A DNA stretch of 64,000 nt from Nitrospira sp. (GTDB taxonomy: Bacteria > Nitrospirota > Nitrospiria > Nitrospirales > Nitrospiraceae). Numbering within the stretch: position 1 is the stretch's first letter; every line of letters begins with the position of its first letter. The position numbers and the translations under genes are program-made. Under the pieces are notes generated by a model. It ran no database searches, was not told where the DNA came from, and saw only the letters and a program-made list of their open reading frames with translations. Location: assembly GCA_020846195.1 (NCBI GenBank), contig JADLEJ010000004.1:406360-470359 (forward strand), in the 5' to 3' direction. Shown here piece by piece: positions 16,867 to 26,291 of the stretch.

Positions 16867-17517
16867 ATGCTGCGGACACCCCGACCACCCAGACAATCCG
16901 GCCAGGAACGCCAGGCCAGCCTGATCCAGGCCGCCACCAGGCTGTTCGCCAAGAAAGGCTTCAACGGCACCACCACAAAAGAAATCGCCAAGGCCGCCGG
17001 CATCAGCGAAGCCCTGGTCTTCAAGCATTTTCCGACCAAGCGCGCCCTCTATGCCGCCATTCTCGCCGAAAAAGTGACGATCAACGAACTCCTCGGCGCC
17101 ATCGAAGCATCCGCCCAGAAACAGGACGACCGGCGCGTGTTTACCTTGATCGCCGGCTATCGCATCCGCCCCGGCGCCGACCCGACGTTATTGCGGCTCT
17201 TGCTGTTCAGCGCGCTCGAAGGCCACGAATTGTCCGACATGTTTTTCGGCAAACACCACAAAGTCTTCTACGATTATCTCGCCGCCTATATTCAGGCCCG
17301 GATCGAGGACGGCGCCTTCCGGCAGGTCGATCCTCTTTTAGCGGCCCGCGCCTTCATCGGCATGGTCGTGCATCACCGCCTGTTGCATGAAATCTTCGGC
17401 GTGCGCATGGATCGATCGTACGACGAGACCGTCTCGACCTACGTGGACATCTTTCTCCAAGGGCTCGTGGCAACCGCCGCACCAGGCCGCGCCAGGAAGT
17501 CGAGGGCCCGGGCATGA
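16867..17517 (+). CDS. TetR/AcrR family transcriptional regulator of the adjacent RND pump
   Basis: The 216-residue product begins with a helix-turn-helix domain: RQASLIQAATRLFAKKGFNG, TTTKEIAKAAGISEALVFKHF, then PTKRALYAAIL, the classic TetR pattern. The C-terminal ligand-binding domain is helical. ATG 16867 was chosen as the first codon after the inverted repeat at 16832-16865; an upstream start would put that repeat inside the gene. The stop overlaps the start of the RND adaptor gene (ATGA), so regulator, adaptor and pump form an operon that the regulator probably represses until a toxic ligand binds. Confidence 0.88.
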   Translation: MLRTPRPPRQSGQERQASLIQAATRLFAKKGFNGTTTKEIAKAAGISEALVFKHFPTKRALYAAILAEKVTINELLGAIEASAQKQDDRRVFTLIAGYRIRPGADPTLLRLLLFSALEGHELSDMFFGKHHKVFYDYLAAYIQARIEDGAFRQVDPLLAARAFIGMVVHHRLLHEIFGVRMDRSYDETVSTYVDIFLQGLVATAAPGRARKSRARA

Positions 17518-18689
17518 GGTCGCTGAAACAACACCCCTTCGTCATTCTCGGCGTGATTATTTTCTTTGCGGTCACGGCGCTGGTAGTCTTCCGCCTAAGC
17601 AGCGGCGCCAAAACGGACGGCAAGAAGGCGCGCATTATCACGGTGGGAATCGCCACCCCGCTGAAGCAAGATCTCCCCATCCGCCTAGCCTACACCGCCG
17701 ACATCATCCCCAATCAGGTGGTGAGCCTCTTCTCCCGCGTCAATGGCTACATCGCCAAAATTCACGTGGATAAGGGGGATCAGGTCAAAGCCGGCCAGCT
17801 GCTGGTCGAGATCGACCACACGGACTATCAGCATGCGGTCAATCAGGCCAAGGCCAATCTCGCGGCGGCCAAAGCCAAAGTCACGCAGCAGCAGGCGGCC
17901 GTCCGCAACGCGACATTGATGCTCGACCGAATGCAGGCGCTCATCAAGGATCAATTTGTGTCGCAGCAGGATTTGGATAACGCCCAGGTCAATTTCGATG
18001 GCGCCGCGGCCGCGCTGGAATCCTTGCAGGCCCAGGTCAAGCAGATGGAGGTCGCGCTCGCCCAGGCGGAGACGAATCTCGCCTATTCCTACATCCGCGC
18101 GCCCTTTGCCGGCTATGTCGCGGAGCGCAATCTCGATCCTGGCGCCAACGTCACGAGCGCCACCGCCAGCACGTCGACCAATTCGCGCGGCATCCTCAGC
18201 CTGCATGAGATCGACAAGGTCAGAATTCTGATCGAAGTGGTGGAGAAGGATATTCCGCTCGTCCACATCGGGCAAACCGCGGAAGTCCGCGCCGAAGCCT
18301 ATCCCGACCGGGTATTCGACGGAACCGTCACGCGCATCGTCCAGGCGCTCAATCGCGCCACGCGCACCATGACCGTCGAGATCGATTTGCCCAATAAGGA
18401 TCGCGCGCTGAAAGGCGGCATGTTCGCGCGGGTCGAAGCGCTGGTGGGCACTCACCGACAGGCCGTGCAAATCCCGATCGACGCGGTCAGCCGGCTGGAA
18501 GACCTGCAATATGTCTACATCGTGCGGGATGGCATCGCCAAGCGCGTGAATGTCGACATCGGCGCCCGCGAAGAGAATCGCGTGGAAGTGACCAAGGGAC
18601 TGGCCGGCGACGAGCAAGTCATCGTGTCGGGCAAGGATCTCGTGCACGACGGCACCTCGGTGCAAACGCAATCGCTGCCACAGTCTTGA
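17514..18689 (+). CDS. RND efflux periplasmic adaptor (membrane fusion protein)
   Basis: The 391-residue protein has an N-terminal membrane anchor (about residues 9-27) and the usual order of parts: a lipoyl half-motif GYIAKIHVDKGDQVKAGQLLVEID, a coiled-coil hairpin (about 100-185) rich in Ala and Gln, the second lipoyl half YIRAPFAGYVAERN, a beta-barrel and a membrane-proximal domain. It links the inner-membrane pump to an outer-membrane channel; no TolC-like gene is in the window. It overlaps the TetR gene by 4 bases. Confidence 0.92.
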   Translation: MRSLKQHPFVILGVIIFFAVTALVVFRLSSGAKTDGKKARIITVGIATPLKQDLPIRLAYTADIIPNQVVSLFSRVNGYIAKIHVDKGDQVKAGQLLVEIDHTDYQHAVNQAKANLAAAKAKVTQQQAAVRNATLMLDRMQALIKDQFVSQQDLDNAQVNFDGAAAALESLQAQVKQMEVALAQAETNLAYSYIRAPFAGYVAERNLDPGANVTSATASTSTNSRGILSLHEIDKVRILIEVVEKDIPLVHIGQTAEVRAEAYPDRVFDGTVTRIVQALNRATRTMTVEIDLPNKDRALKGGMFARVEALVGTHRQAVQIPIDAVSRLEDLQYVYIVRDGIAKRVNVDIGAREENRVEVTKGLAGDEQVIVSGKDLVHDGTSVQTQSLPQS

Positions 18690-18803
18690 GTGCTGAGGCC
18701 TGAGCGCTGAGCAGTACCGGCGGACCTAGACGAATGCGACAACGTTTCTCGAACGTATCCACTATGACCATCTACCCAGCACCCAGCACTCACCGCTCAG
18801 CAC
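18688..18803. repeat. GCTGAG-rich inverted element, copy 1
   Basis: Just after the adaptor stop the sequence reads GTGCTGAGGCCTGAGCGCTG, and the far end carries AGCACTCACCGCTCAGCAC, its imperfect reverse complement. Similar elements follow genes at 38080 and 58121. It sits between the two pump genes, so it may act at the RNA level as a hairpin or processing site. Its mobility is unknown. Confidence 0.5.
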
Positions 18804-18810
18804 GTCCATC

Positions 18811-21800
18811 ATGTGGCTGACCTTACTTGCGCTTCGCAATCGCATCGGCATTCTAATGCTGTCGCTGGCGATGGTCGTGCTGGGCGTCACCTCGCTGGAA
18901 CGGCTTCCGGTCGATCTGTTCCCCAATATCCAGGTGCCCGTCGCCTTCGTCGGCGTCATCTATAAAGGCGCGCCGCCGCTCGACATCGAACAAAGCGTCG
19001 TCTACCCCATCGAAAAAGCCGTCAGCTCCGCCTCCAACGTGGAGCACGTCGAATCGTTTTCCAAGCAAGGGATCGGCGCGGTTCAGATTTGGTTCAACTG
19101 GGGCGCCGACATCAATGTCGGCCAGATGGAGGTGATGCAGCGCATCACGCAGATCCTGAACAGTCTGCCGCCCGGCATCTTGCAACCCTTTATCGTCAAG
19201 TTCGACGTCTCCAATATCCCCGTGTCGTTCGTCACCGTGTCGAGCGACGATCTCGATGAACGGGCGCTCTACGATCTGGCGTACAACACCATCGCCCCGC
19301 AGATCGAACAGATTGCCAACGTCGCCGCCGCCACCGTGGAAGGCGGCAAGATTCGCCAGATCAATATCAATCTGGACCCGGCACTGCTTACCGCGCGCGG
19401 ATTGTCGATCCTGGACGTGGTCAAATCCGTCAAAGCCGCGAATCTGATTCTCCCGTCGGGCGACTTGAAGGCCGGCAATCTCGACTACAACGTCTTCACG
19501 AACAATCAATTCAAGACCGTCGATCCCATTCAAGACGTCATCGTCGCCGTGAACCAGCAGGGCAACCCCGTCCGCGTCCGCGATGTCGGAACCGTGACCG
19601 ACTCCTCCGACATCCAGACCAACATCGTCCGCACCGACGGCGCCAGAGCCGTCTACCTGCGCGTAAACAAGCAGCCCATCGCCAACACAGTCGAAGTCGT
19701 GGATGCCCTGCGCGCGGCGCTTCCCAAGATGATCGGCATTCCGCCGGGCGTGACACTCGGCATCTCCTTCGATCAATCCGTCTATATCCGCCAATCCATT
19801 CAGAACCTGATCGAGCAGGCCCTGCACGGATCGCTGCTCGCGGCCGCCGTCATTCTTATTTTCCTGCGCAATCTGACGAGCACCCTGATCATTTCCGTCT
19901 CGATCCCGCTGTCGATCCTCGTGACCTTTATCGTGCTCTACTTCACCGGTCAGACACTGAACGTATTCACCCTCGGCGGGCTGGCCTTGGGCATCGGGCG
20001 GCTCGTCGACGACTCCATCGTCGAACTGGAAAATATTCAGCGGCACCTCAATACGACCCCGCGCCGCTGGGACGCCATTCTGGAAGCCGCCCGCGAAGTG
20101 GCCATGCCGATCTTCGCCTCGACCGTCACGACGGTGGTCGTCTTTCTGCCTATGTTCTTCGTCGTCGGCATCGCGCGGCTGCTGTTGATCCCCTTGACCG
20201 TCACGATCGCCATCGCCCTCTTCACCTCATTTTTTATTTCGCGCACGGTCACTCCGGCGCTCTGCTACAAGTTTCTGAAACCTGAGCAAGACGCCCACCG
20301 GTCGATGCCTGCCTGGTTCGTGCGCATCATGGACTGGAGCCGGGACCGGTACGAATCGCTGGATCGCCGTTATGAAGGCTCACTGCGCTGGGTGCTTGCG
20401 CACCGCCGCACCTTCATCGCCACCATCGTGCTCATCTTCATCGGCTCCCTCATGCTGCTGCCGATGATTGGCACGGAGTTCCTGCCGGTCTCGGACGAAA
20501 GCCAGTTCCGCATCGTGCTGCGCGCGCCGGTCGGGCAGCGCGTCGAAAAGACGGAGCAGCAAGTAGCGGAAGTTGAGCGCGTGCTTCGAGAGAACATTCC
20601 ACCAGACGAACTGGAAACAATGGTCTCCAGCACCGGCGTCCTCGCTCAAGGCCGCTCATCCCTCTTCAATCCCAACACCGGGCCGCATACTTCCGTTATC
20701 TCCGTCTACCTCACCCCGCCCGACAAACGGAAACGAAACCAGGTGCAGGTCATGAACGACGTGCGGCCAAAAATCATCAAGCTCTTCCCCGGCGTCGCCA
20801 TGTTCTTCGATCCAGGCGGACTCGTAAAGCGGGTGACGAGTTTCGGATCGCAGAAATCGATCGACGTCGAGATTTACGGCTATGACTTTGAAAAAGCGCG
20901 CGGCGTCATCCGTCAGGTCGAGGACGCGATGCACAAGACCGCGGGAATCGCCGACGTCGAAGTGAGCCGGGAAGAGAACTACCCGGAGGTCAACGTGGTG
21001 GTGGACCGTGAAAAAGCCGCGCTGCTCGGCATCAGCGAAACCGACGTGGCCAATGCCGTGCTGTTCTCCCTCAACGGAAACGGCCAAACCGACCCGATCA
21101 TCTACACCGATCCGCAGAACGGCAACGAGTATTACATCAGCGCCTGGCTCGCCGAAGAACACCGCAAGGATCTCACCGACCTGGAGAACATTCTGCTCAC
21201 GACGAAGGCAGGCCAGCCGGTGCTGCTCAAGAATGTGGCGTCGCTGAAGCTGAATGCCGGGCCCGTGAAGATCGACCGGAAATATTTCCAGCGCGTCGTC
21301 CACATTACGGCCAACCCCACCACTCGCCCCTTGGGAGCCATTGCCGACGATCTTGAAACGGCCTTCGCCGCCCTCCAACTACCGACAGGCTTTACCATCA
21401 AATTGGCGGGACAGATTCAGCAACAGCGGGAAACCTTCCAAGGCTTGCAGTTCGCGACAGTCCTCGCGCTGGCGCTGGTCTATATGGTGATGGCGGCGCA
21501 GTTCAAATCGCTCATCGACCCCTTCATCATCATGTTCTCGGTGCCGATGGGGTTCCCCGGCGTGATTCTGATCCTCTTCCTGACCAACACCACGCTCTCG
21601 ACCACCTCGATGATGGGGATCATCATGATGCTCGGGATCGTCGTGTCGAACGGCGTGCTCCTCGTCGATTACACGAACGTCCTGCGCCGCAAAGGCTATG
21701 CGCTATCGGATGCCGTCATCACGGCCTCTCGTACCCGCTTGCGGCCGATTCTGATGACCTCGCTCGCGACCGTCTTCGGCTTGCTGCCGATGGCCATCGG

Positions 21801-21996
21801 CTGGGGCACCGGCGGAGAAACCAACGCTCCGCTCGCACGAGCTGTCGTGGGAGGGCTCAGCGTCTCGACCTTACTGACGCTCTTTCTTGTCCCGACGATG
21901 TATATGATCTTTGAAGAATGGGTTCCGAGAAAGTTCAGCGAAGATCCGTCACCGGCCGCGACAGCCCCAGTCAGCCCGCTTCCGGCGCTGGAGTAG
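18811..21996 (+). CDS. RND family efflux pump permease (HAE1/AcrB-type)
   Basis: The 1061-residue length, a first helix at the N-terminus and two large periplasmic loops match AcrB-type trimeric pumps. The proton-relay Asp pair is present in GGLALGIGRLVDDSIVELEN near residue 397, and the repeat half has MMGIIMMLGIVVSNGVLLVDY. It uses the proton gradient to export drugs, solvents or lipids from the periplasm with the adaptor encoded upstream. The double Asp argues for a hydrophobic-substrate rather than a metal-exporting (CusA) pump. No outer-membrane partner is nearby, so it must borrow one. Confidence 0.93.
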   Translation: MWLTLLALRNRIGILMLSLAMVVLGVTSLERLPVDLFPNIQVPVAFVGVIYKGAPPLDIEQSVVYPIEKAVSSASNVEHVESFSKQGIGAVQIWFNWGADINVGQMEVMQRITQILNSLPPGILQPFIVKFDVSNIPVSFVTVSSDDLDERALYDLAYNTIAPQIEQIANVAAATVEGGKIRQININLDPALLTARGLSILDVVKSVKAANLILPSGDLKAGNLDYNVFTNNQFKTVDPIQDVIVAVNQQGNPVRVRDVGTVTDSSDIQTNIVRTDGARAVYLRVNKQPIANTVEVVDALRAALPKMIGIPPGVTLGISFDQSVYIRQSIQNLIEQALHGSLLAAAVILIFLRNLTSTLIISVSIPLSILVTFIVLYFTGQTLNVFTLGGLALGIGRLVDDSIVELENIQRHLNTTPRRWDAILEAAREVAMPIFASTVTTVVVFLPMFFVVGIARLLLIPLTVTIAIALFTSFFISRTVTPALCYKFLKPEQDAHRSMPAWFVRIMDWSRDRYESLDRRYEGSLRWVLAHRRTFIATIVLIFIGSLMLLPMIGTEFLPVSDESQFRIVLRAPVGQRVEKTEQQVAEVERVLRENIPPDELETMVSSTGVLAQGRSSLFNPNTGPHTSVISVYLTPPDKRKRNQVQVMNDVRPKIIKLFPGVAMFFDPGGLVKRVTSFGSQKSIDVEIYGYDFEKARGVIRQVEDAMHKTAGIADVEVSREENYPEVNVVVDREKAALLGISETDVANAVLFSLNGNGQTDPIIYTDPQNGNEYYISAWLAEEHRKDLTDLENILLTTKAGQPVLLKNVASLKLNAGPVKIDRKYFQRVVHITANPTTRPLGAIADDLETAFAALQLPTGFTIKLAGQIQQQRETFQGLQFATVLALALVYMVMAAQFKSLIDPFIIMFSVPMGFPGVILILFLTNTTLSTTSMMGIIMMLGIVVSNGVLLVDYTNVLRRKGYALSDAVITASRTRLRPILMTSLATVFGLLPMAIGWGTGGETNAPLARAVVGGLSVSTLLTLFLVPTMYMIFEEWVPRKFSEDPSPAATAPVSPLPALE

Positions 21997-22013
21997 CCTC
22001 CAGCGCATCCATG

Positions 22014-22874
22014 TCAGGCTAGTTCAGCCTGCTCCGCTTCCGGCGTCTCCAGACTTGTGCGGCCCAGCGTGCCGTCGCGGTAGTCGGCTAAGAGAATCCT
22101 CGCCGCCTTGTCCCGATCCAACGCCCCGCCGCTTCCGGCGAGCAAGCAACCGCGCTTTCTGGCAATCGCCTCGATCACGCCCGCACTCGCCAGCCCCTCC
22201 ACAGCAAAGCCGTAGCGGGCGGTGAGTCTGGCGGGATAGCGCGCGAGCAACTGCCCGGCAAGGAATTCGGCCACTGTTTCATCGTCCACCACGGCATGGC
22301 CGACCGCGTTGATCGTCGCCAGCAACAGGCCCGTCTGAGGATCTTCAATAGTTCCCCATAAAAGCCCTGGCGAATCGACAATGGCCATCTTATCGTTCAG
22401 TTTGTGCCGCTGCTGGACTTTGGTCACCGCCGGTTCATCGCCCACACGGGCGATGCGCCGCTTGAGGAGGGTGTTCATCAGGGTCGATTTGCCGACATTC
22501 GGAACGCCCATGATCAGCATGCGCAACGGCTTCACGATGCTATTGCGATGGGGAGCGATCTGCTGGCACAGGCGGGGAATCTTGGCCGCGTCCCCCGCAC
22601 TCTTGCAGGACAGGGCCACGGCCGTGACACCTTCTTGCCGGTTATACCGTTCGAGCCAGGCCTTCGTGACAGCAGGGTCGGCGAGATCCGCCTTGTTGAG
22701 CACTTTTAGGCAGGGGCGCTGCCGAGGCTGGCGCAGCTCTTCGATCAGCGGATTGCAACTGGCCTGGGGAACACGCGCATCCAGCACCTCGACGATGACA
22801 TCGATCGCCTCCATCGTCTTGGCCGCTTCTTTGCGCGCCACATTCATGTGACCGGGAAACCACTGTATCGACAT
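22014..22874 (-). CDS. rbgA: RbgA/YlqF-type circularly permuted ribosome-assembly GTPase
   Basis: The G motifs appear in permuted order: NKAD (G4) near residue 61, a SCKSAG-like G5, then GVPNVGKSTLMNTL (G1) near 125-138 and DSPGLLW (G3). The protein opens IQWFPGHMNVARKEAAKTM, the signature of YlqF/RbgA, which helps late assembly of the 50S ribosomal subunit in the cytoplasm. The 286-residue length is normal. The downstream neighbour, the RND pump, is convergent, with only 17 bases between the stops and no clear terminator. Confidence 0.9.
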   Translation of the reverse strand: MSIQWFPGHMNVARKEAAKTMEAIDVIVEVLDARVPQASCNPLIEELRQPRQRPCLKVLNKADLADPAVTKAWLERYNRQEGVTAVALSCKSAGDAAKIPRLCQQIAPHRNSIVKPLRMLIMGVPNVGKSTLMNTLLKRRIARVGDEPAVTKVQQRHKLNDKMAIVDSPGLLWGTIEDPQTGLLLATINAVGHAVVDDETVAEFLAGQLLARYPARLTARYGFAVEGLASAGVIEAIARKRGCLLAGSGGALDRDKAARILLADYRDGTLGRTSLETPEAEQAELA

Positions 22875-23003
22875 GCCGGCTGGTCTTTCTGGTTAAAAGA
22901 ACGGTTTCACAGCGTCGCAGAGAGGAGCAAGAGCCGTCAAGCGCAGACTCCGCGCATCCAGCCTGCCGCGATGAGAGCGGCGGACCCACCCGCCAGAAAG
23001 GGA

Positions 23004-23339
23004 TCAAGAACCGAGAGTAGGAAAGAGCGATTTGAGCTGCATGGCCAATCCCATGTCGCCACTCACGCGGAGGCGGCCGGTCATGACGCTGGCCGGCACA
23101 TTGAGCTTGCCGTTGAGCAACTTCAAACAATCCTCGCCAGCCATGGAGATGGTGACGTGCGGGTCGGCGTGCGCGCCAGGCTGTACGGTACAGGCTCCAT
23201 CCTTCACCTGCACCGAATATTGCCCGCCCTGGTCGCCGCTTAGATCGAACTGATAGACGGCCGTCACATCTTCGGCGGCATCCCGATCGAGTGAAGCCGG
23301 AAGCAACTGGAAAAACTCGGCGATGGTGGAGGGCTTCAT
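23004..23339 (-). CDS. SCP2 sterol-binding domain protein
   Basis: This 111-residue single-domain protein has the SCP2 pattern: VTAVYQFDLSGDQGGQYSV, VKDGACTVQPG, DPHVTISMAGEDCLKLLNGK, then GRLRVSGDMGLAMQLKSLF. SCP2 domains form a hydrophobic tunnel that binds lipids; bacterial single-domain versions are mostly uncharacterised. There is no signal peptide, so it is cytoplasmic. It stands alone between the RbgA-like and SpeD genes. A hairpin at 23374-23399 separates it from speD. Confidence 0.85.
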   Translation of the reverse strand: MKPSTIAEFFQLLPASLDRDAAEDVTAVYQFDLSGDQGGQYSVQVKDGACTVQPGAHADPHVTISMAGEDCLKLLNGKLNVPASVMTGRLRVSGDMGLAMQLKSLFPTLGS

Positions 23340-23373
23340 GAATGGATAGCGGGTAGTTTGTACATGACGGCAA

Positions 23374-23399
23374 TGGGGGCCACCGTTCCGTGGCCCCCA
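23374..23399 (-). terminator. Hairpin terminator downstream of speD
   Basis: TGGGGGCCAC at 23374-23383 and GTGGCCCCCA at 23390-23399 make a perfect 10-bp stem with a 6-base loop. It lies 25 bases past the speD stop on the minus strand. The T-run after it is weak (ATTGCCG), so termination may be only partial. Confidence 0.6.
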
Positions 23400-23423
23400 C
23401 GTTCAGGCAATTCAGCGAGCTGG

Positions 23424-23864
23424 TTAATATCGCAGCGTGACCGTAGCCATGCTCCGGCGCGCGCCGAAGAATTCCTTCGAGAAAGATTCGACGACGGCAG
23501 GGTCATACCCCTTGCAGCTGAAAATGTCGAGATAGGCGTTGTTGGTGTCGTTGGCAAAATGGCCGCCGATCAACGAGGTCGAGATCAGCTGCACCATGGA
23601 GTAGCCGGCCACACGACCTTCGCCGAAATTCACGACCTGGCACTCGCCAAAACGCTTCATCCCGATGAGCTCGCACAGCTCAACGACGTAGCGCTTGATG
23701 TGGTCAGCATCACGGATGAGGTCGGGATTGCAATCTTGGAGATCGACGGCGGTGCAGAGGCCCCATGCTTTGCCGGGTCCGACCATGTCTTGGACAGGCA
23801 GCGACGCGGCGGCAGGGGTATTCGTTGGTAAGATTGACGACTCGGAACCAGCCGAGATATTCAT
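23424..23864 (-). CDS. speD: S-adenosylmethionine decarboxylase family protein
   Basis: The 146-residue product has the SpeD core: WGLCTAVDLQDCNPDLIRDA, VELCELIGMKRFGEC, and QLISTSLIGGHF, where the Ser after the Thr is the usual self-cleavage site that makes the pyruvoyl cofactor. AYLDIFSCKGYDP supplies the conserved Cys. Decarboxylated SAM feeds spermidine synthesis, but no spermidine synthase gene is near. ATG 23864 (MNISAGSESS) was chosen, with AGAAAGGT upstream; a longer open frame has no family similarity. The usual active-site His is replaced by the SLIGGHF arrangement, so activity is probable rather than certain. Confidence 0.8.
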   Translation of the reverse strand: MNISAGSESSILPTNTPAAASLPVQDMVGPGKAWGLCTAVDLQDCNPDLIRDADHIKRYVVELCELIGMKRFGECQVVNFGEGRVAGYSMVQLISTSLIGGHFANDTNNAYLDIFSCKGYDPAVVESFSKEFFGARRSMATVTLRY

Positions 23865-24042
23865 GGGTAGAAACCTTTCTGTTAAAGGATAAAGGGACTC
23901 GCGCGCGGCACATTTTTTTGCACTATACCATGAAGTTTTTTCAGTGAGACGCGCCTCTGAAATTTTTTTTGGCTCAGGCCACCCGGGGCTTTCCCACGCC
24001 GGTTGACAAGGTTCACACCCCTCGGTGACAATGCGCCCCACT

Positions 24043-24228
24043 ATGAGCAACCCATCGACTCCAACCGCATCCGCCGCCTCGCTCCCGGACCGGCTCTGCA
24101 CCTGGTGCAAGGTGCCGATGAAGAAGCGCCTGGTCGGCGGCGCGCAATTCGTCCACTACACCTGCCCGAAATGCGTCTTCCAGCACACGACCCGCTTGGG
24201 CCCGAAGATTCCTCCGGTCAAACACTGA
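24043..24228 (+). CDS. Small zinc-ribbon-like protein
   Basis: The 61-residue product is Ser/Thr/Pro-rich at the N-terminus and then has LCTWCKVPMKKR and YTCPKCVFQHTTR: two CxxC pairs about 25 residues apart, as in a zinc ribbon. The start at 24043 (MSNPSTPT) was taken rather than an ATG at 24025. Function is unknown. The frame is short, so it could be a chance reading, but the spacing of the four Cys makes a real gene likely. It lies between speD (divergent) and the patatin-like gene. Confidence 0.6.
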   Translation: MSNPSTPTASAASLPDRLCTWCKVPMKKRLVGGAQFVHYTCPKCVFQHTTRLGPKIPPVKH

Positions 24229-24317
24229 CCCCCCTCTCGGTTGCTTTCCCCCAAAGCTTAAGCGGAATCTCGTCCGTCCTCTTTTATCGCTTTCAGGATT
24301 CCGCTAGAGTGCCGCCT

Positions 24318-26288
24318 GTGACCACCCGCTCGCACCAACCGCCCCGCTCGCACTGGCTCTGGGCAAGCCTCCTCATCAGCCTCGCGCTTTCCGCCTGCCA
24401 CACCATCCCGACCAAGACCTATGACATCCGCCAGCGCGCCTTCACCTATCAACCCGAGACCCTGGTTCAGGATTATCAGGAGGAATACGCCTACATTGAG
24501 CAACGGCGGAACACGGTGGCCAATGGCGAGTCCGGCGCAGTCGCCGACCAGGTGCCGAAGGCTCTGCGCGTGCCTCCGCGCCTCACGGGCCTGGCCTTTT
24601 CCGGCGGCGGCATCCGCTCCGCGACGTTTCATCTCGGAGTGCTTCAATCCCTTCATGACATGCAACGCCTGCCGAAGATCGACTATCTGAGCACAGTCTC
24701 AGGCGGGTCCTATATCGCCGGCTGGATGCTCGCCCACTTGGGCCAGGAGCAGGATGACGCCTATGGGAACCTCGTTCAAACCATGGATCAAGGCAAACTC
24801 CTCGATCCTCATCAGGACTTCATCGCCCATCTGCGGCACCACTCCGGTTTCATTAAGGAAGGCGGGTTCTGGGAAGGCCCCAAGCTCATGTGGGGCTATG
24901 CCTGGCGGTTGCTCCCCTATTATCTCTGGGATCTGGTGCTGCACATCAAGACGCCACCGGAGATCGGCAACGAACTGCATCTCTTTACGCCCTATGAAGA
25001 CCGCATTCAGCTTACCTATCTGCGCGGGAAACAGGAAAGCCCGCTGGTCAGGCTGAACCGAAAGGACGCCGACGCGCCCTATCTCATCATCAACGGCAAT
25101 CTCGTGAACCGGGGCAGGCCCCGCGCATTCACAACCGAGACGAACCGCCCCTATCGCGACAACTACAACTTCGAGTTCACCCGCGACTACACCGGCTCCG
25201 ACGGCCTCGGCTACATCCAAAGCGCCGGCTTCGGCCTGCCGGTGGTCGAAGCGCAAACCGAAGACGGCACACCCGCCTGGTTCAATCCGAGAAAAGTCGT
25301 CGTTGAAGACCCGACTGAAGGCACCTGCCACAAGCCACGGGCTGAACGCATTCGCGCCGACGCCTGCATCCGCCTCTCCCAGGCCATGACCGCCTCCGGC
25401 GCCGGGCTGGATTTGGATAGCCTGGTGGAGGAATGGTATCGAAACGACATCGCCCGCCTGCTATTCCGGTTCGGCACGGCCCCCTTCAACATCAACAACG
25501 AATTTCAGACATGGAACTATGCCCGACGGTTCAATACCCCCGTCACCACCGTCTGGGACTATTTCTTGATGATGACCATTCAGCGGATCTGGCCGGATAC
25601 GAAAAGCCGGTGGATTGAAATCACCGACGGGTCGTTCTACGACAACCTGGGCGTCCAAACACTCCTCCGCCGCCAGGTCAGCCATGTGATCGTCGGCGAC
25701 GCCACACTAGACACCACCTGGCAATACGACTATCTCCATCATCTACAAACGCGCGGGAAGAGCTACTTCGGCGCAGGCGTCGAATGGTGCGGCGAGATTC
25801 CCGAGGCGCATGAAATTGTCTGGTACCGGCGCTTCTGGATCAAACGCCCTGACGGCACCCCGACCGTCATTCACTATCTGAAGCCCTATGCCTATAATCC
25901 AACCCTCTTTAAAAAGAACCCGTCGCTGGCCGCGCCCGGCAAGATTGCCGTCAGCGCCGATCCTGAGAGCGGCCGCTCGTTAGCCGACGCGCCGCTGGCA
26001 AGCCCCCCGACAAATCCGACTCACTTGGACGGCAGCCGGCTCCTCTCGATGATCGGCAACGAGCAGGCCCGCGAACGGGCGCAGCTTGCCATCAAGAAAG
26101 TCACGAAAATCGTCGAAGCGCCGGAAGGAAAGGAATTTCCCCAGACCAGCACCGTATTTCAGTGGTATGAGATGGAAGAATTCGAAGCCTACCGCCATCT
26201 AGGCTATCTGATGGGGTGGGCGTATCTCTCGAAGCTGGAATTATCCGAAACGGAACTGACCCCTGCGGCAGCCTGCCGCAGGCTGTAG
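24318..26288 (+). CDS. Patatin-like phospholipase lipoprotein
   Basis: The protein (656 residues from GTG 24318) has a lipoprotein signal, SLLISLALSAC. The lipase core reads FSGGGIRSATFHLGVLQSL (oxyanion glycines), then STVSGGSYIAGWM with the likely nucleophile Ser, and the partner Asp in EITDGSFYDNLGV. The nucleophile elbow SGGS is closer to cytosolic-PLA2-like forms than to the plant patatin GTSAG. It would cleave acyl chains from membrane lipids at the outer or inner membrane. The open frame extends upstream to 24003, but that part has no start at a signal peptide. A hairpin at 26262-26282 lies in its last codons. Confidence 0.83.
   Translation: MTTRSHQPPRSHWLWASLLISLALSACHTIPTKTYDIRQRAFTYQPETLVQDYQEEYAYIEQRRNTVANGESGAVADQVPKALRVPPRLTGLAFSGGGIRSATFHLGVLQSLHDMQRLPKIDYLSTVSGGSYIAGWMLAHLGQEQDDAYGNLVQTMDQGKLLDPHQDFIAHLRHHSGFIKEGGFWEGPKLMWGYAWRLLPYYLWDLVLHIKTPPEIGNELHLFTPYEDRIQLTYLRGKQESPLVRLNRKDADAPYLIINGNLVNRGRPRAFTTETNRPYRDNYNFEFTRDYTGSDGLGYIQSAGFGLPVVEAQTEDGTPAWFNPRKVVVEDPTEGTCHKPRAERIRADACIRLSQAMTASGAGLDLDSLVEEWYRNDIARLLFRFGTAPFNINNEFQTWNYARRFNTPVTTVWDYFLMMTIQRIWPDTKSRWIEITDGSFYDNLGVQTLLRRQVSHVIVGDATLDTTWQYDYLHHLQTRGKSYFGAGVEWCGEIPEAHEIVWYRRFWIKRPDGTPTVIHYLKPYAYNPTLFKKNPSLAAPGKIAVSADPESGRSLADAPLASPPTNPTHLDGSRLLSMIGNEQARERAQLAIKKVTKIVEAPEGKEFPQTSTVFQWYEMEEFEAYRHLGYLMGWAYLSKLELSETELTPAAACRRL
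26262..26282. terminator. Hairpin at end of patatin-like gene
   Basis: CCTGCGGCA at 26262-26270 and TGCCGCAGG at 26274-26282 pair perfectly around a 3-base loop. It overlaps the last codons of the patatin-like gene, only a few bases from the stop of the convergent PilZ gene, so it may serve both. No T-run follows. Confidence 0.45.
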
Positions 26289-26291
26289 CGC

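Noticed and set aside
17685..18671. Long minus-strand open frame (328 codons) over the RND adaptor gene
   Set aside because: It is the reverse of a strongly supported adaptor gene; its translation is rich in His, Asp and Arg with no domain.
18853..20046. Long minus-strand open frame (397 codons) over the RND pump gene
   Set aside because: The plus-strand pump is certain from family motifs; this frame is a shadow of GC-rich codons.
24003..24317. Upstream extension of the patatin-like frame
   Set aside because: The lipoprotein signal begins at 24318, and the extension overlaps the small zinc-ribbon gene in another frame.
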